Below, piece by piece: positions 1 through 9,190 of a DNA stretch of 64,000 nt (positions are counted from its first letter, which is position 1; each line of letters starts with the position of its first letter). This DNA is from Palsa-504 sp963767565 (GTDB taxonomy: Bacteria > Actinomycetota > Actinomycetes > Streptosporangiales > Streptosporangiaceae). The DNA is taken from the NCBI GenBank assembly GCA_963767565.1, contig CAVYEG010000021.1, positions 1 to 64,000 on the forward strand, in the 5' to 3' direction. A model generated the notes under the pieces. That model searched no databases, was not told where the DNA came from, and saw only the letters and a list, made by a program, of their open reading frames with translations. The position numbers were made by a program, and so were the translations under genes.

Positions 1-1225
1 TCTATGATTTTTCCGAACGGTCCGTGGTGACTCCCGCTGAGCAACCCGATGCCCGCCCGCGGGCGCGGCGCGGGGTAACCGCCGGTTGGCTTCGGTGTCG
101 CGGTAGGGCCTGAACGCGGCGCGGAGTCTTTCGGCCAGCAGCCGCGGCTCGGCGACGGCTGGGAAATGGCCGCCGCATCCGTGCTCGGCCCAGTGGACGA
201 CGTTGAAGTACCGTTCGGCGAGCTCGCGAGGGGGCTTGGGGAAGGGGATGATCTCGCCGCCGAAGATGTCGATCGCGGTCGGTGTGGGCGCCGGATCATC
301 CGGCGGCAGAGCGCTGGCCGGCGTATGGCGGTAAGCCCAGTACGGCAGCAGGGAGGATGCGGCGGTCCGGGTGGCCCAGTAGAGCGTGAGCGTGGACAGC
401 AGATGATCACGGTCGAGCGCTGGCTGCCCGTCGGCGGCCGTGCTGCTCCACTGGGTAAGCTTCTCGCCCACCCAGGCGGCCAGGGCCACCGGAGAATCAT
501 CGAGCGCGGCGCCGATCGTGGCGGGCTTGGTGGCGTGCATGTGCGCGTACCCGCCCTCCTCCGCCGACCAGCGCTCGACCTCGCGGAAGTGTTCGCTCAG
601 CGCGTCGCTCCACGGCTGCGGCGGCGCGGCCAGGCCGGGAGTGGCGAGGTGGATCGCGGCGACCGCTTCGGGGTGGGCGCGGGCGAGCCACGCCGTGACT
701 CCGGCGCCCAGGTCGCTGCCGTGAGCGACGAAACGACGGTAGCCAAGCGCGTCGGTCATGATCCGGTACCACAGCTCCGCCACCCGCTCGTGGGTCAGCC
801 CGCCAGCCGGCGGCGGGCCGGAAAAACCGAATCCGGGCAGTGATGGCGCCACGACGGTGAACGCGTCCGTGAGCAGCGGAAACAGCTTCCAGTACTCAAG
901 GAACGAGCTCGGCCACCCGTGGGTCAGCAGCAGCGGTACAGAACCTGCGGCGGTGGCGGGCGCGTGCACCAGGTGAACGGCGATCCCATCGACCTCGACG
1001 CGCAGGTGAGTGAGCTGGTCGAGACGGGCCTGCAGGACGAGCGGGTCGAAGGCCCGCCAGTCGGCGACCAGCCTGGTGAGCCAGTCGCCGGGCGTACCGC
1101 GCGCCCACGTGCCGTCGGCGTCCGGCGTGAGGCGGGTCGCCCGCAGCCGCCGGCTCAGGTCCTCGAGGGGCCATGCGGTCGAGGAGGACCCGGACTGGCT
1201 CAGCGTGCAGCGCGGCGGCGGCCAC
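1..1225 (-). CDS. Epoxide hydrolase-family alpha/beta hydrolase, 3' end outside window
   Basis: Alpha/beta-hydrolase of the epoxide hydrolase group, expected to open epoxides to diols in the cytoplasm. The minus strand reads an N-terminal cap piece (PLEDLSRRLRATR), the oxyanion motif LLLTHGWPSS, the nucleophile region VAHGSDLGAG and, near the end, the catalytic-His region HWAEHGCGGHFPAVAEP. The frame is still open at base 1, so the C-terminus lies outside the window. The hydrolase frame has no ATG, GTG or TTG upstream of the cap sequence. A GTG at 1225 with a good -10 box is in another frame, so the 5' end either carries a one-base shift or uses an unusual start. The family call is firm, the start is not. 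Confidence 0.75.
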
Positions 1226-1231
1226 GCCCAG

Positions 1232-1237
1232 ATTATG
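1232..1237 (-). promoter_or_regulatory. -10 box (CATAAT) for a leaderless start
   Basis: CATAAT on the minus strand lies 6 nt before GTG at 1225. This -10/start spacing recurs at several other genes in the window and fits a leaderless transcript of the epoxide hydrolase. No clear -35 box is visible. Confidence 0.4.
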
Positions 1238-1308
1238 GCAGGGCGCGCCGGCCGCCCGCGCTGGTAGTGTCGCGCAGGCGATCGGCGGCCACCGGAGGAG
1301 GTATCGCG

Positions 1309-3921
1309 ATGATCGAGCGCTACGTGCTGGATCTCGAGGAGATCGACCAGACGCAGGTGGCGCTGGTGGGCGGCAAGGGCGCGAACCTGGGGGAGCTTTC
1401 GCGGATCGAAGGCGTTCGCGGGCCGGCTGGCTTTTGCGTGACCACGGACGCCTTCCGGCGGATCATGACGGCGGTGCCCTGGATCGACGTTCAGCTCGAC
1501 CGGCTGTCGCGCCTGGACCCCGACGACCGGCAGGCCATCCGCGCGCTCAGTGCGGAGATCCGCCAGACCATGGAGGAGATCGCCATCCCCGCGGATCTGG
1601 TGGCGGCGATCACCCGTTCGGTCGCGCGGCTGGGCGGGTCGGCTGCTTACGCCGTCCGGTCCAGCGCGACGGCGGAGGACTTGCCGACGGCCTCCTTCGC
1701 GGGCCAGCAGGACACGTACCTGAACGTCGTGGGGCTGGCGGCGGTCCTCCAGGACGTCAGCCGGTGCTGGGCCTCCCTGTTCACCGAGCGGGCCGTGACG
1801 TACCGCCTGCGCAGTGCCTTCAACCACGGGGGCTTCGACCACCGGAAGGTCCATATGGCCGTGGTCGTGCAGCAGATGCTCTTCCCGCAGGCGGCCGGCA
1901 TCTTGTTCACCGCCGACCCGGTCACCTCCAACCGGAAGGTCGTCTCCATCGAGGCCAGCTTCGGCCTCGGCGAGGCCGTGGTATCCGGCCTGGTGAACGC
2001 GGACGTCTACCGGGTGCGCGACGATGAGGTCGTCGCCAGGGCCGTCGCCGCCAAACAGCTCGCCGTCCACGCCTCGCCTGCAGGCGGAACGCGGGAACTG
2101 GCCATCGAGCCAGAGAGCCAGGAACAGCCGGCCCTGACCGATGCGCAGATCGTGCGGCTCGCTCAGCTGGGCCGGCGGATCGAAGCGCACTTCGGCCGCC
2201 CCCAGGACATCGAATGGTGCCTGGTCGACGATGGGTTCCAGATTGTCCAGAGCCGGCCGATCACCACGCTGTTCCCCATTCCCTCGGCCAGCGATCAGGG
2301 GAACCACGTCTATGTCTCCGTCGGTCATCAGCAGATGATGACCGACGCCATGAAGCCCCTGGGGCTCTCGGTGTGGCAGCTGACCACCCCGCGGGCCATG
2401 GCCGAGGCCGGCGGCAGGCTGTTCGTCGACGTCACCCAGATGCTGGCCTCGCCGGCCAGCCGCGCCGCCCTGCTGACGGCCCTGGGCAGATCCGATCCGC
2501 TGATCGGGGACGCGCTGCGGACCGTCCTCGAGCGCGGCGACTTCATCCCGGTCCGGCCGGACCAGGACGGGGCCGAGATGGTGGTCGGCAGCGAGCCGGC
2601 CACGATCGAGACCGATCCGGCCATCGTCACCGAGCTGGTCGAGCGCGGGCAGGCCTCCATCGCCACGTTGCGGCGTGACATCCAGGCGAAGTCCGGGCCG
2701 GAGCTGTTCGACTTCATCCTGGCGGACCTTCAGGAGCTGAAGCGGGTCCTGTTCGATCCGCGCAGCCTCCAGGTGATCCTGGCGGCGATGCAGGCCAGCT
2801 GGCAGCTCAACGAGCAGCTGGAGGCGTGGCTGGGCGAGAAGAACGCGGTCGACACGCTGACGCAGTCGGTCCCGCACAACGTCACGTCGGAGATGGGGCT
2901 GGCGCTGCTGGACGTCGCGGACGCGATCCGCCCGCATCCCGGCGTGGTGGCCTTCCTGCAGCACGTCGACCACGAGAACTTCCTGGACGAGCTGCCCGCG
3001 CTCGCGGGCGGGCGCGAAGCCCGGAACGCCATCGGCGCGTATCTCGACCAGTACGGCATGCGCTGCGTCGGCGAGATCGACATCACGCGGCCACGGTGGA
3101 GCGAACGCCCCGCCACGCTGGTGCCCATGCTTCTCGGCAACATCAAGAACTTCGAGCCGGGCGCGGGCCTGCGGCTCTTCGAGGAAGGCCTGCAGCAGGC
3201 CCGGGCCAAGGAACGGGACGTGCTGACGCGCTTGCGCACGTTGCCGGACGGGGAGCAGAAGGCCGAGGAAGCCAAGCGGCTGATCGACCGGGTCCGGACC
3301 TTCAGCGGGTACCGGGAGTATCCGAAGTACGGCATGATCAGCCGCTACTTCGTCTACAAGCAGGCCTTGCTGACGCAGGCCGACCGCCTCGTGGCGGCCC
3401 GCGTGCTCGGTGACCGGGAAGACATCTTCTACCTCAGGTTCGCCGAACTGCACGACGTCGTGCGCACGAACCAAGTGGACGACCAGCTCGTGCGTCAGCG
3501 CCAGGACGCGTTCAGGTCGTATCAGGCGCTCACGCCGCCCCGGGTGCTGACCTCGGACGGCGAGGCCGTGGCCGGGACGTACCGGCGCGCCGATGTCCCG
3601 GCCGGCGCGCTGACCGGCCTGCCCGTTTCCGCCGGGACCGCCGAGGGGCGGGCCCGCGTCATCCTGGACATGGCCGAGGCCGATCTCGAAACGGGCGACA
3701 TCCTGGTCACCGCCTACACGGACCCCAGCTGGACGCCAGCGTTCGTCGCGATCAAGGCCTTGGTGACGGAGGTGGGGGGCCTGATGACCCACGGCGCGGT
3801 GATCGCACGGGAGTACGGCTTGCCGGCCGTCGTCGGGGTGGAGCAGGCCACCCGGCTGATCCGGGACGGGCAGCGGATCCGCGTGCACGGAACCGACGGG
3901 TACATCGAGATCCTGCAGTAG
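1309..3921 (+). CDS. rph: Rifampicin phosphotransferase
   Basis: 870 aa, the usual size of rifampicin phosphotransferases. These use ATP to transfer phosphate to the ansa chain of rifamycins through a swivelling His domain, releasing AMP and Pi. Visible order: ATP-grasp domain with GGKGANLGE (residues 21-29), YAVRSSATAEDLP and GILFTADPVT; the link QDIEWCL...QSRPIT; a long middle domain corresponding to the rifamycin-binding part; and a C-terminal His domain with GGLMTHGAVIAREYG, His828 being the expected phospho-carrier. The start is chosen from GGAGGAG eight bases before ATG. Open frame upstream of this ATG is antisense to the hydrolase and is not part of the gene. A PEP-synthase-like enzyme is the alternative, but length and N-terminus fit Rph better. 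I saw no rifamycin-associated element upstream. Confidence 0.85.
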   Translation: MIERYVLDLEEIDQTQVALVGGKGANLGELSRIEGVRGPAGFCVTTDAFRRIMTAVPWIDVQLDRLSRLDPDDRQAIRALSAEIRQTMEEIAIPADLVAAITRSVARLGGSAAYAVRSSATAEDLPTASFAGQQDTYLNVVGLAAVLQDVSRCWASLFTERAVTYRLRSAFNHGGFDHRKVHMAVVVQQMLFPQAAGILFTADPVTSNRKVVSIEASFGLGEAVVSGLVNADVYRVRDDEVVARAVAAKQLAVHASPAGGTRELAIEPESQEQPALTDAQIVRLAQLGRRIEAHFGRPQDIEWCLVDDGFQIVQSRPITTLFPIPSASDQGNHVYVSVGHQQMMTDAMKPLGLSVWQLTTPRAMAEAGGRLFVDVTQMLASPASRAALLTALGRSDPLIGDALRTVLERGDFIPVRPDQDGAEMVVGSEPATIETDPAIVTELVERGQASIATLRRDIQAKSGPELFDFILADLQELKRVLFDPRSLQVILAAMQASWQLNEQLEAWLGEKNAVDTLTQSVPHNVTSEMGLALLDVADAIRPHPGVVAFLQHVDHENFLDELPALAGGREARNAIGAYLDQYGMRCVGEIDITRPRWSERPATLVPMLLGNIKNFEPGAGLRLFEEGLQQARAKERDVLTRLRTLPDGEQKAEEAKRLIDRVRTFSGYREYPKYGMISRYFVYKQALLTQADRLVAARVLGDREDIFYLRFAELHDVVRTNQVDDQLVRQRQDAFRSYQALTPPRVLTSDGEAVAGTYRRADVPAGALTGLPVSAGTAEGRARVILDMAEADLETGDILVTAYTDPSWTPAFVAIKALVTEVGGLMTHGAVIAREYGLPAVVGVEQATRLIRDGQRIRVHGTDGYIEILQ

Positions 3922-4135
3922 ACGGGGGAGGTACCGTAGAGCAGGTGCTGTCGTGCCGGGTAGGCCCCGGCCGCGGCCTTGTTGCTCCAGACCCTGGCGA
4001 CGTAAGCCCCGACCGATGTGATCGGGAGACGCCCAGGAGGACAGAGCGACGAACAGAACCGCACCCGGCCTGCTGGCCCCTGCGCCCGGCCACGCCCGCG
4101 CCGCGGACCCGCGGCCCGCCGCCGTCGATCCTTCG

Positions 4136-5122
4136 GTGGCCGGCTTTCATGCCCTGGCGCTGCAGGTCCGGGCGATGGGTCTGCTCGACCGCAGGCCGGG
4201 CTACTACCGGGTGAAGATCACCCTGACCATCCTCGCCTTCTTCGCTGGCTGGGCCCTGTTCGTCATGGTCGGCAACTCGTGGGCGGCCCTCGCGGTCGCC
4301 CCGCTGGTGGGGATGACGTTCACCCAGCTGGGCTTCCTCGGCCATGATGCGGGGCACAACCAGGTTTTCCGCGCGCGCCGGCGCAATCACCTGCTCGGCC
4401 TGGTCGTGGGCAACGCGCTCATCGGGCTGAGCTTTGGCTGGTGGGTGCCCAAGCACAGCGCGCACCATGCGCATCCCAACGAGCCGGGCCGCGACCCCGA
4501 TATCGGCGAAGGATTCGTCCTGGCCTCGTCTGACGCGCGCGGCCCTGTCGTATCGTGGCTGGCCCGCTGGCAGGCGCCGCTCTTCTTCCCGCTCATGCTG
4601 CTGCGCAGCGCCGGGCTGCACGTACTCGGGATCAAGCGCCTGCTGGGGCGACGAGACCGGGCCGCGGCGGTGGAGGCCGCGCTCATCACGCTGCATGCCG
4701 CGCTGTACCTGACGGTGGTGCTGTGGGTGCTCTCCCCGCTCAAGGCACTGGCTTTCGTCGCCCTGCAGCAGGCGGTCTTCTCGGTGTACCTGGGCATCAG
4801 TTTCGCGCCCAACCACAAGGGAATGCCGATCATCGAATCCGCCGAGGCGTCCGGCTTTGCCCGCCGCCAGGTGGTCACGGCGCGGAATGTCAGGGGCGGC
4901 TGGTTCACCACCTTCATGCTCGGCGGCCTTAACTACCAGATCGAGCATCACCTGTTCGAGTCGATGCCCCGGCCCAATCTGCGCCGGGTCCAGGGCCTGG
5001 TCAGGGACTTCTGCGTGGCGACCGACCTCGGTTACCGCGAAGAAAGCTTCGCCGAGTCGTTCCGCCAGATCATCGGTCACCTGAGCGATGCTGGAGCGGC
5101 CGTCAGCGCCCGTGCTGACTAG
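4136..5122 (+). CDS. Membrane fatty-acid desaturase
   Basis: Di-iron acyl-lipid or acyl-CoA desaturase that inserts a double bond into fatty acyl chains. All three histidine boxes are present: HDAGHN, HSAHHAHPN and the C-terminal QIEHHLF (QxxHH). Hydrophobic segments precede box 1 and lie between boxes 2 and 3, as in integral-membrane desaturases. GTG at 4136 gives 328 aa but has no Shine-Dalgarno. The same frame is open back to a TGA at about 4018, and a perfect AGGAGG (4035-4040) sits eight bases before an in-frame ACG at 4049, so the real protein may be 29 residues longer. Electron donor and double-bond position cannot be read from sequence. Confidence 0.85.
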   Translation: MAGFHALALQVRAMGLLDRRPGYYRVKITLTILAFFAGWALFVMVGNSWAALAVAPLVGMTFTQLGFLGHDAGHNQVFRARRRNHLLGLVVGNALIGLSFGWWVPKHSAHHAHPNEPGRDPDIGEGFVLASSDARGPVVSWLARWQAPLFFPLMLLRSAGLHVLGIKRLLGRRDRAAAVEAALITLHAALYLTVVLWVLSPLKALAFVALQQAVFSVYLGISFAPNHKGMPIIESAEASGFARRQVVTARNVRGGWFTTFMLGGLNYQIEHHLFESMPRPNLRRVQGLVRDFCVATDLGYREESFAESFRQIIGHLSDAGAAVSARAD

Positions 5123-5129
5123 CACGTGC

Positions 5130-5171
5130 TGACTGATACGTCCTGACCGATACGTCCTGACCGATACGTCC
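5130..5171. repeat. Three tandem 14-bp repeats
   Basis: TGAYCGATACGTCC-type unit repeated three times without gap (5130-5143, 5144-5157, 5158-5171), followed by a partial fourth (CTGACTGAT). It lies between the desaturase stop and the ribosome site of the next gene, so it is in a 5' leader or operator position. Function unknown. Confidence 0.8.
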
Positions 5172-5193
5172 CTGACTGATCAAGGAGAGCCAC

Positions 5194-6057
5194 ATGCCGA
5201 TTTTCGGGAGCAAGCAGGGCGACGACGCGGCCACCTGGGAGCCGCAGGCCGCGGCAGGCCGGCTAGCCCAGACCGCAGGCGCCGCTCCGTCGGGCGTTTT
5301 CACCTCGGACTTGTCGGTCTCGGAGTACGTGCTGCTCGGCGAGGCCGGATTCGAGCCGCTCGGCTTCGTGGTCGGGTCGTCCATCTATCACATCGGCCTG
5401 CAGGTCGGAAGATGGTCGCAGAACCAGGAACTGCAGGTCCTGACCCAGGCGATGTACAACGCCAGGGAACTGGCCATGACCAGGATGCAGGCCGAAGCCG
5501 ACCATCTCGGCGCTGACGGCATCGTCGGCGTCCAGCTGCGCATACAGAGCTACGCGTGGGGCCAGGGCGTGCTGGAGTTCATCGCTACCGGGACCGGAGT
5601 ACGGGCCCTGGGCCGCACCGGTCGCGGTACGGAAGGCGCCCATCGGGCCCCGGACGGCCGGGCGTTCACCTCGGACCTGTCGGCGCAGGACTTCTTCCGG
5701 CTGCTGGCGGCCGGCGCCGTGCCGGTGGCGTTCGTGCTCGGAACCTGCGTGTACCACATTGCCCATCAGTCGGCGATGCAGTCGCTGCGCCAGGCGGGCC
5801 AGAACCAGGAAATGGTCGTCTTCACCCAGGGCATCTACGAGGCCCGGGAGCTCGCGCTGGCCAGGATGCAGGCGGAGGCCACGCAGGCGAAGGCCTCGGG
5901 CATCGTCGGGGTGAACGTCGCGGTCAACAACCACGTCTGGGGCGAGCACGCCACCGAATTCCTCGCCACCGGAACCGCCATCCGGCGCCTGGCCGATGAG
6001 CACCGGCTCCCCGAGACCTCGCCGAAGCCCACCTTCACCCTGGGGCTCGACCGCTAG
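5194..6057 (+). CDS. Tandem YbjQ-like (heavy-metal-binding domain) protein
   Basis: 287 aa built from two copies of a domain of about 115 residues. Both copies start with FTSDLS, then carry YHI about 35 residues later, a helix with ARELA-TRMQAEA or ARELALARMQAEA, then GADGIVGV or ASGIVGV, and end EF-ATGT. The second-half pattern resembles the YbjQ/DUF74 family, which is often labelled heavy-metal-binding although its biochemical role is unsettled. No signal peptide or membrane span is seen. AAGGAGAG precedes the ATG at good spacing. The gene follows the desaturase by 71 bp, a gap filled by the 14-bp repeats, and could be co-transcribed with it. Confidence 0.65.
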   Translation: MPIFGSKQGDDAATWEPQAAAGRLAQTAGAAPSGVFTSDLSVSEYVLLGEAGFEPLGFVVGSSIYHIGLQVGRWSQNQELQVLTQAMYNARELAMTRMQAEADHLGADGIVGVQLRIQSYAWGQGVLEFIATGTGVRALGRTGRGTEGAHRAPDGRAFTSDLSAQDFFRLLAAGAVPVAFVLGTCVYHIAHQSAMQSLRQAGQNQEMVVFTQGIYEARELALARMQAEATQAKASGIVGVNVAVNNHVWGEHATEFLATGTAIRRLADEHRLPETSPKPTFTLGLDR

Positions 6058-6063
6058 CCCCGG

Positions 6064-6188
6064 TCAGGCCACGTAGCGGAGCTTGAGTTCGTCGCTGTGG
6101 CCGGACCAGCTCAGGTGGAATTCCAGGTACACGCCGCCACGAGCAAGGCTGCCACTGCCAGCGGCACGACAACCGCGCCATGCCTCAT
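6064..6188 (-). pseudogene. Short remnant on minus strand (possible lipoprotein or unknown C-terminus)
   Basis: The 429-bp gap 6058-6486 holds no full gene. On the minus strand an ATG at 6188 starts a 25-codon frame with a hydrophobic stretch ending LLVAAC, like a lipobox, then stops at 6111. In another frame the last 23 codons before TGA at 6064 read VYLEFHLSWSGHSDELKLRY-like protein with almost pure G/C third positions, which suggests the tail of a former gene. I do not recognise the family. The rest of the gap shows nothing I can name. Confidence 0.25.
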
Positions 6189-6486
6189 ATCCCAACGGTA
6201 CGCTCGCGCCAGTTAGCGGCAAACTCCCTGTATGCGCGGAAAGGCGCGTACGGTAGGAAGCGTTTGCTCCGGACCTCGGCAAGCGCCTCCGCGATAGTGC
6301 GGGTGACGGCGGCTGACCCGGAGCTTTTTTATGCCGAACGGACCGTGCCACAGACAGCCGGCCCCTCACCGCTAGCCGGGGCCCGCGGGCCACGCCGTCC
6401 TCCCTCTCCTCCTCGGATTTCGATCCACCGCCCACCCGTACCCGCCCGGTCTGTCCGGAGGCTCGACACGAGATTGGAGGCTGAGG

Positions 6487-7173
6487 GTGGCGGTCACGCA
6501 GTCCCAGGCGGCGGAGCGGCTTTACGACGCGCGGCGCGGTGTCTACTACGTCAAGCCCGTTCTTCGCGGCTGGCTGCACCTGCTCTGCTTCGCGGTGTCG
6601 CTGGTGCTCGGGCCGCTGCTGCTGGCCCGCGCGCACGGTGCCGCGCAGCTGACCGCGATCGCCGTCTACTCCGCCAGCGTGAGCGCGCTGTTCGGGTTCA
6701 GCGCGTTGTATCACCGCGGTACCTGGACCGAGACCTGGCGGCGGCGTATGCAGCGCCTGGACCATGCGATGATCTTCTTCCTCATCGCCGGCACGGCAAC
6801 TCCCGCTTTCCTCCTGGATACACCAGGTACCTTCGGGCTGACCTGCCTGATCGTGATGTGGACGCTGACCCTCACCGCGGCTGCGATCCACCTGACGTGG
6901 ATGGACGCACCAGAGCGCCTGGTCGGAGCGACGTTCATCGGGCTGGGCTGGGCCGCCGGCCTGGGGCTGCCGTGGGTCTGGATCCACGCCGGCGTCGCGC
7001 CCGCGGCGCTGATGCTCGCCGGTGGCCTGCTCTACACCGCCGGAGCGCTTTCCTACCATCGTCGCTGGCCCAACCCTTATCCGTCGGTGTTCGGCTACCA
7101 CGAGGTGTTTCACGTCTACGTCTGCGCCGCCGCGGCCTGCCAGTACGTGGCGATAGCGCGGTTCATCGCCTGA
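6487..7173 (+). CDS. Hemolysin III / PAQR-like membrane protein
   Basis: 228 aa integral membrane protein of the hemolysin III (YqfA/TrhA) group, related to PAQR receptors. About seven hydrophobic segments are visible. Family signatures include SALYHRGTWTE near residue 75, RLDHAMIFFLIAGTATP in the middle and FGYHEVFHVYV near the end, which supply the conserved His and Asp residues thought to bind a metal. GTG at 6487 follows GAGGCTGAGG. Bacterial members affect membrane-lipid homeostasis; actual hemolysis is rarely shown. Probably monocistronic, 158 bp before the next gene. Confidence 0.8.
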   Translation: MAVTQSQAAERLYDARRGVYYVKPVLRGWLHLLCFAVSLVLGPLLLARAHGAAQLTAIAVYSASVSALFGFSALYHRGTWTETWRRRMQRLDHAMIFFLIAGTATPAFLLDTPGTFGLTCLIVMWTLTLTAAAIHLTWMDAPERLVGATFIGLGWAAGLGLPWVWIHAGVAPAALMLAGGLLYTAGALSYHRRWPNPYPSVFGYHEVFHVYVCAAAACQYVAIARFIA

Positions 7174-7330
7174 AAGCGCGGCGCGTGGCTGAGCAGCCTG
7201 GCGCTGCCGGTACGGGCACCGGCGGCGCGGGACACGGGCGAGTATTCGGCGTAGTGTCGGTACCGGACGTTCGCGAACTAGCCGCTGGGTCAAGACTCCC
7301 GCCTTGCTGCTTCAGCAGGAAGGCGGTCCT

Positions 7331-8503
7331 ATGACAGCCGTTGCCGGGCCGCCCGCCGCCGCTGTCGCTGTCGCCGATCCGGGGCGGCCACGGCGGCGAT
7401 CTGGCCGGGAGATCTTGCGCACCGCAGCTTCGGTCGCTCTCGCCGCGGCCATATTCGGGTTCGCGGTCCCGCACTTCGCGTCCTACCGCAGCGCGTGGGC
7501 CAGCATGCACGCGATGACGTGGGCCCAGGTACTGCTGGTCGTCGCCGCCGCCATAGCCAGCATGACCTCTACCTGGATCATGATCTGCTCGGTGCTGCCC
7601 TCGATACGGCTGCGCGAAGCGGCGGTGGTCAACCTCGGCTCCAACGCCGTGGCGAACACCCTGCCCGCCGGCGGGGCCCTCGCCATGGGAGTCAGCTGGG
7701 CCATGCTCTCGAGCTGGGGTGTCAGTGCGGCCGAGTACGTGCTCTACACCCTGGTGTCGGGCATCTGGAACGTATTCGCCCGGCTGGGCCTGCCGGTTCT
7801 CGCCCTGCTGGTCCTGGTGACGATCGGCCGCCCCGGGGCCGGCCTGATCGCCGCCGCCGCGGTCGGCCTGGCCTTGCTCGGCGCCCTGGCCGCCGGGCTC
7901 GGCCTCCTCATGCGCAGCGAGTCGTTCGCGGTCCGCGCGGGCCGCGCGCTGCAGCCCGTGCTCGCTATCGCCTGCCGGGTGGCACGCCGGCCCGCATCCT
8001 TCGACATCCCCGGAGCACTGTCCGGCTTCCGCGACCAGGCCGGCGCCCTGATCGCGGCGCGCGGCTGGCGGATCACCGCCACCACGGCGGCGAGCAACCT
8101 CACCCTGTGGCTCGTCCTGCTGGCCTGCCTGCGCGGCATCGGCCTGTCCCAGGCCCAGGTCCCCTGGCAGACCTCCCTGGCCGCCTTCGCGTTCGTCCGG
8201 CTGCTGACGGTGCTGCCCATTACCCCCGGCGGTCTCGGCATCACCGAACTCGGCCTGATCGCCGTCCTGGTCGGGGCCGGCCACCACGATGGTGCGCAGG
8301 TGACCGCCGCGGTGCTGTTGTACCGGGCCGTCACCTACCTGCCGCCCATCCCGCTCGGCGCGATCGCCTGCCTCGCCTGGCGGCACGCACCGGCGCTCCT
8401 TCACGCCCAGCCCGCCGGGGCCAGCCAGCAGCCGCACAGGTCAGCCGGTAGTTCGCCGCAGGGCGACGGCCACGACGAACGGCCAGCAGGTCTCGATCGA
8501 TAG
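7331..8503 (+). CDS. UPF0104 / lysylphosphatidylglycerol-synthase-TM-like membrane protein
   Basis: 390 aa polytopic membrane protein matching the UPF0104 / LPG-synthetase transmembrane family, the flippase-like half of MprF without the catalytic part. A short charged N-terminus is followed by about eight hydrophobic segments, with NLGSNAVANTLPAGGALAMG early and TVLPITPGGLGITELGL late, the latter being the family hallmark. ATG at 7331 is chosen over one nine codons upstream because AAGGCGG lies before it. The hydrophilic tail overlaps the 3' end of the convergent DUF998 gene by 63 bp. The substrate is unknown; lipid or lipid-linked sugar transport is the usual guess. Confidence 0.75.
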   Translation: MTAVAGPPAAAVAVADPGRPRRRSGREILRTAASVALAAAIFGFAVPHFASYRSAWASMHAMTWAQVLLVVAAAIASMTSTWIMICSVLPSIRLREAAVVNLGSNAVANTLPAGGALAMGVSWAMLSSWGVSAAEYVLYTLVSGIWNVFARLGLPVLALLVLVTIGRPGAGLIAAAAVGLALLGALAAGLGLLMRSESFAVRAGRALQPVLAIACRVARRPASFDIPGALSGFRDQAGALIAARGWRITATTAASNLTLWLVLLACLRGIGLSQAQVPWQTSLAAFAFVRLLTVLPITPGGLGITELGLIAVLVGAGHHDGAQVTAAVLLYRAVTYLPPIPLGAIACLAWRHAPALLHAQPAGASQQPHRSAGSSPQGDGHDERPAGLDR

Positions 8504-9190
8504 GAACAGACGCTCAGCCAGGCCCAGATCAGAGCCACCCTGGGTCTCGATGACGAGCCAGCCGAGCAAGGCCATGGACACGGCGATCACGACGGCGCGG
8601 CCGTAGCGGCTCAGGATCAGCGGCCGCGGCGGCGCGCGCCCGGCGACGAAGGCAGGCCAGACCGCGATAGCGACCGCGCCGAGCGAAGTCCAGGCGAGAT
8701 GGTGCGCAATCGAACCGCGGACGGGTTCGGGAGAAAGGGCGATGCCGATGCTGGACAGGCCCGCGACGGCCAGCAGGATGCGAGCGGGCACCCCGGCGCC
8801 GGCCAGGCCCGCGGCCGCCACGAGCTGACACCCGCCCACCAGGAACAGGGCCCCCGTCATGATCCACCGATCGGTTCCGGCGTAGCCAGCCATCACGCTG
8901 ATCGTCTTCCGGATCGGGCTGTAGGAGGCCGGCTGCACCGCTTCGGCGATCAGCCAGCCCCCGGTCGCCAGGACGGGCGACAGGCCGGCCGAGACCACCG
9001 CCCACCCCGGAACCGCTTGGCGCGGACGCGGCGGCCACGTCGCTGGGCTCGCCGCCCGGCGTACCTGGAGAGCCAGGTTGCTGACCGAAAACTGGGCCGG
9101 GCCACTGCCCGCCGAAGGGGCCAGGCCAGGGTATACCTGGTCATTCCTGAATTGGGTGCGCGCAGGGTCTGGGCGCGCGGGCTGGCGCAT
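8441..9190 (-). CDS. DUF998-family membrane protein
   Basis: 249 aa with about six hydrophobic segments. PASYSPIRKTISVMAGY, followed by TDRWIMTGALFLVGGC and GIALSPEPVRGSIAHHLAW, fits the DUF998 family of bacterial membrane proteins of unknown function. The first 50 residues are hydrophilic. ATG at 9190 is preceded by GGAGG at 9194-9198; a longer reading frame upstream has atypical composition and is not used. The 3' end overlaps the convergent UPF0104 gene. Confidence 0.7.
   Translation of the reverse strand: MRQPARPDPARTQFRNDQVYPGLAPSAGSGPAQFSVSNLALQVRRAASPATWPPRPRQAVPGWAVVSAGLSPVLATGGWLIAEAVQPASYSPIRKTISVMAGYAGTDRWIMTGALFLVGGCQLVAAAGLAGAGVPARILLAVAGLSSIGIALSPEPVRGSIAHHLAWTSLGAVAIAVWPAFVAGRAPPRPLILSRYGRAVVIAVSMALLGWLVIETQGGSDLGLAERLFLSIETCWPFVVAVALRRTTG

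Noticed and set aside
919..1308. Upstream extension of the rifampicin phosphotransferase frame to about 1000 codons
   Set aside because: It is antisense to the epoxide hydrolase, has no homology, and the internal ATG 1309 has a perfect ribosome site.
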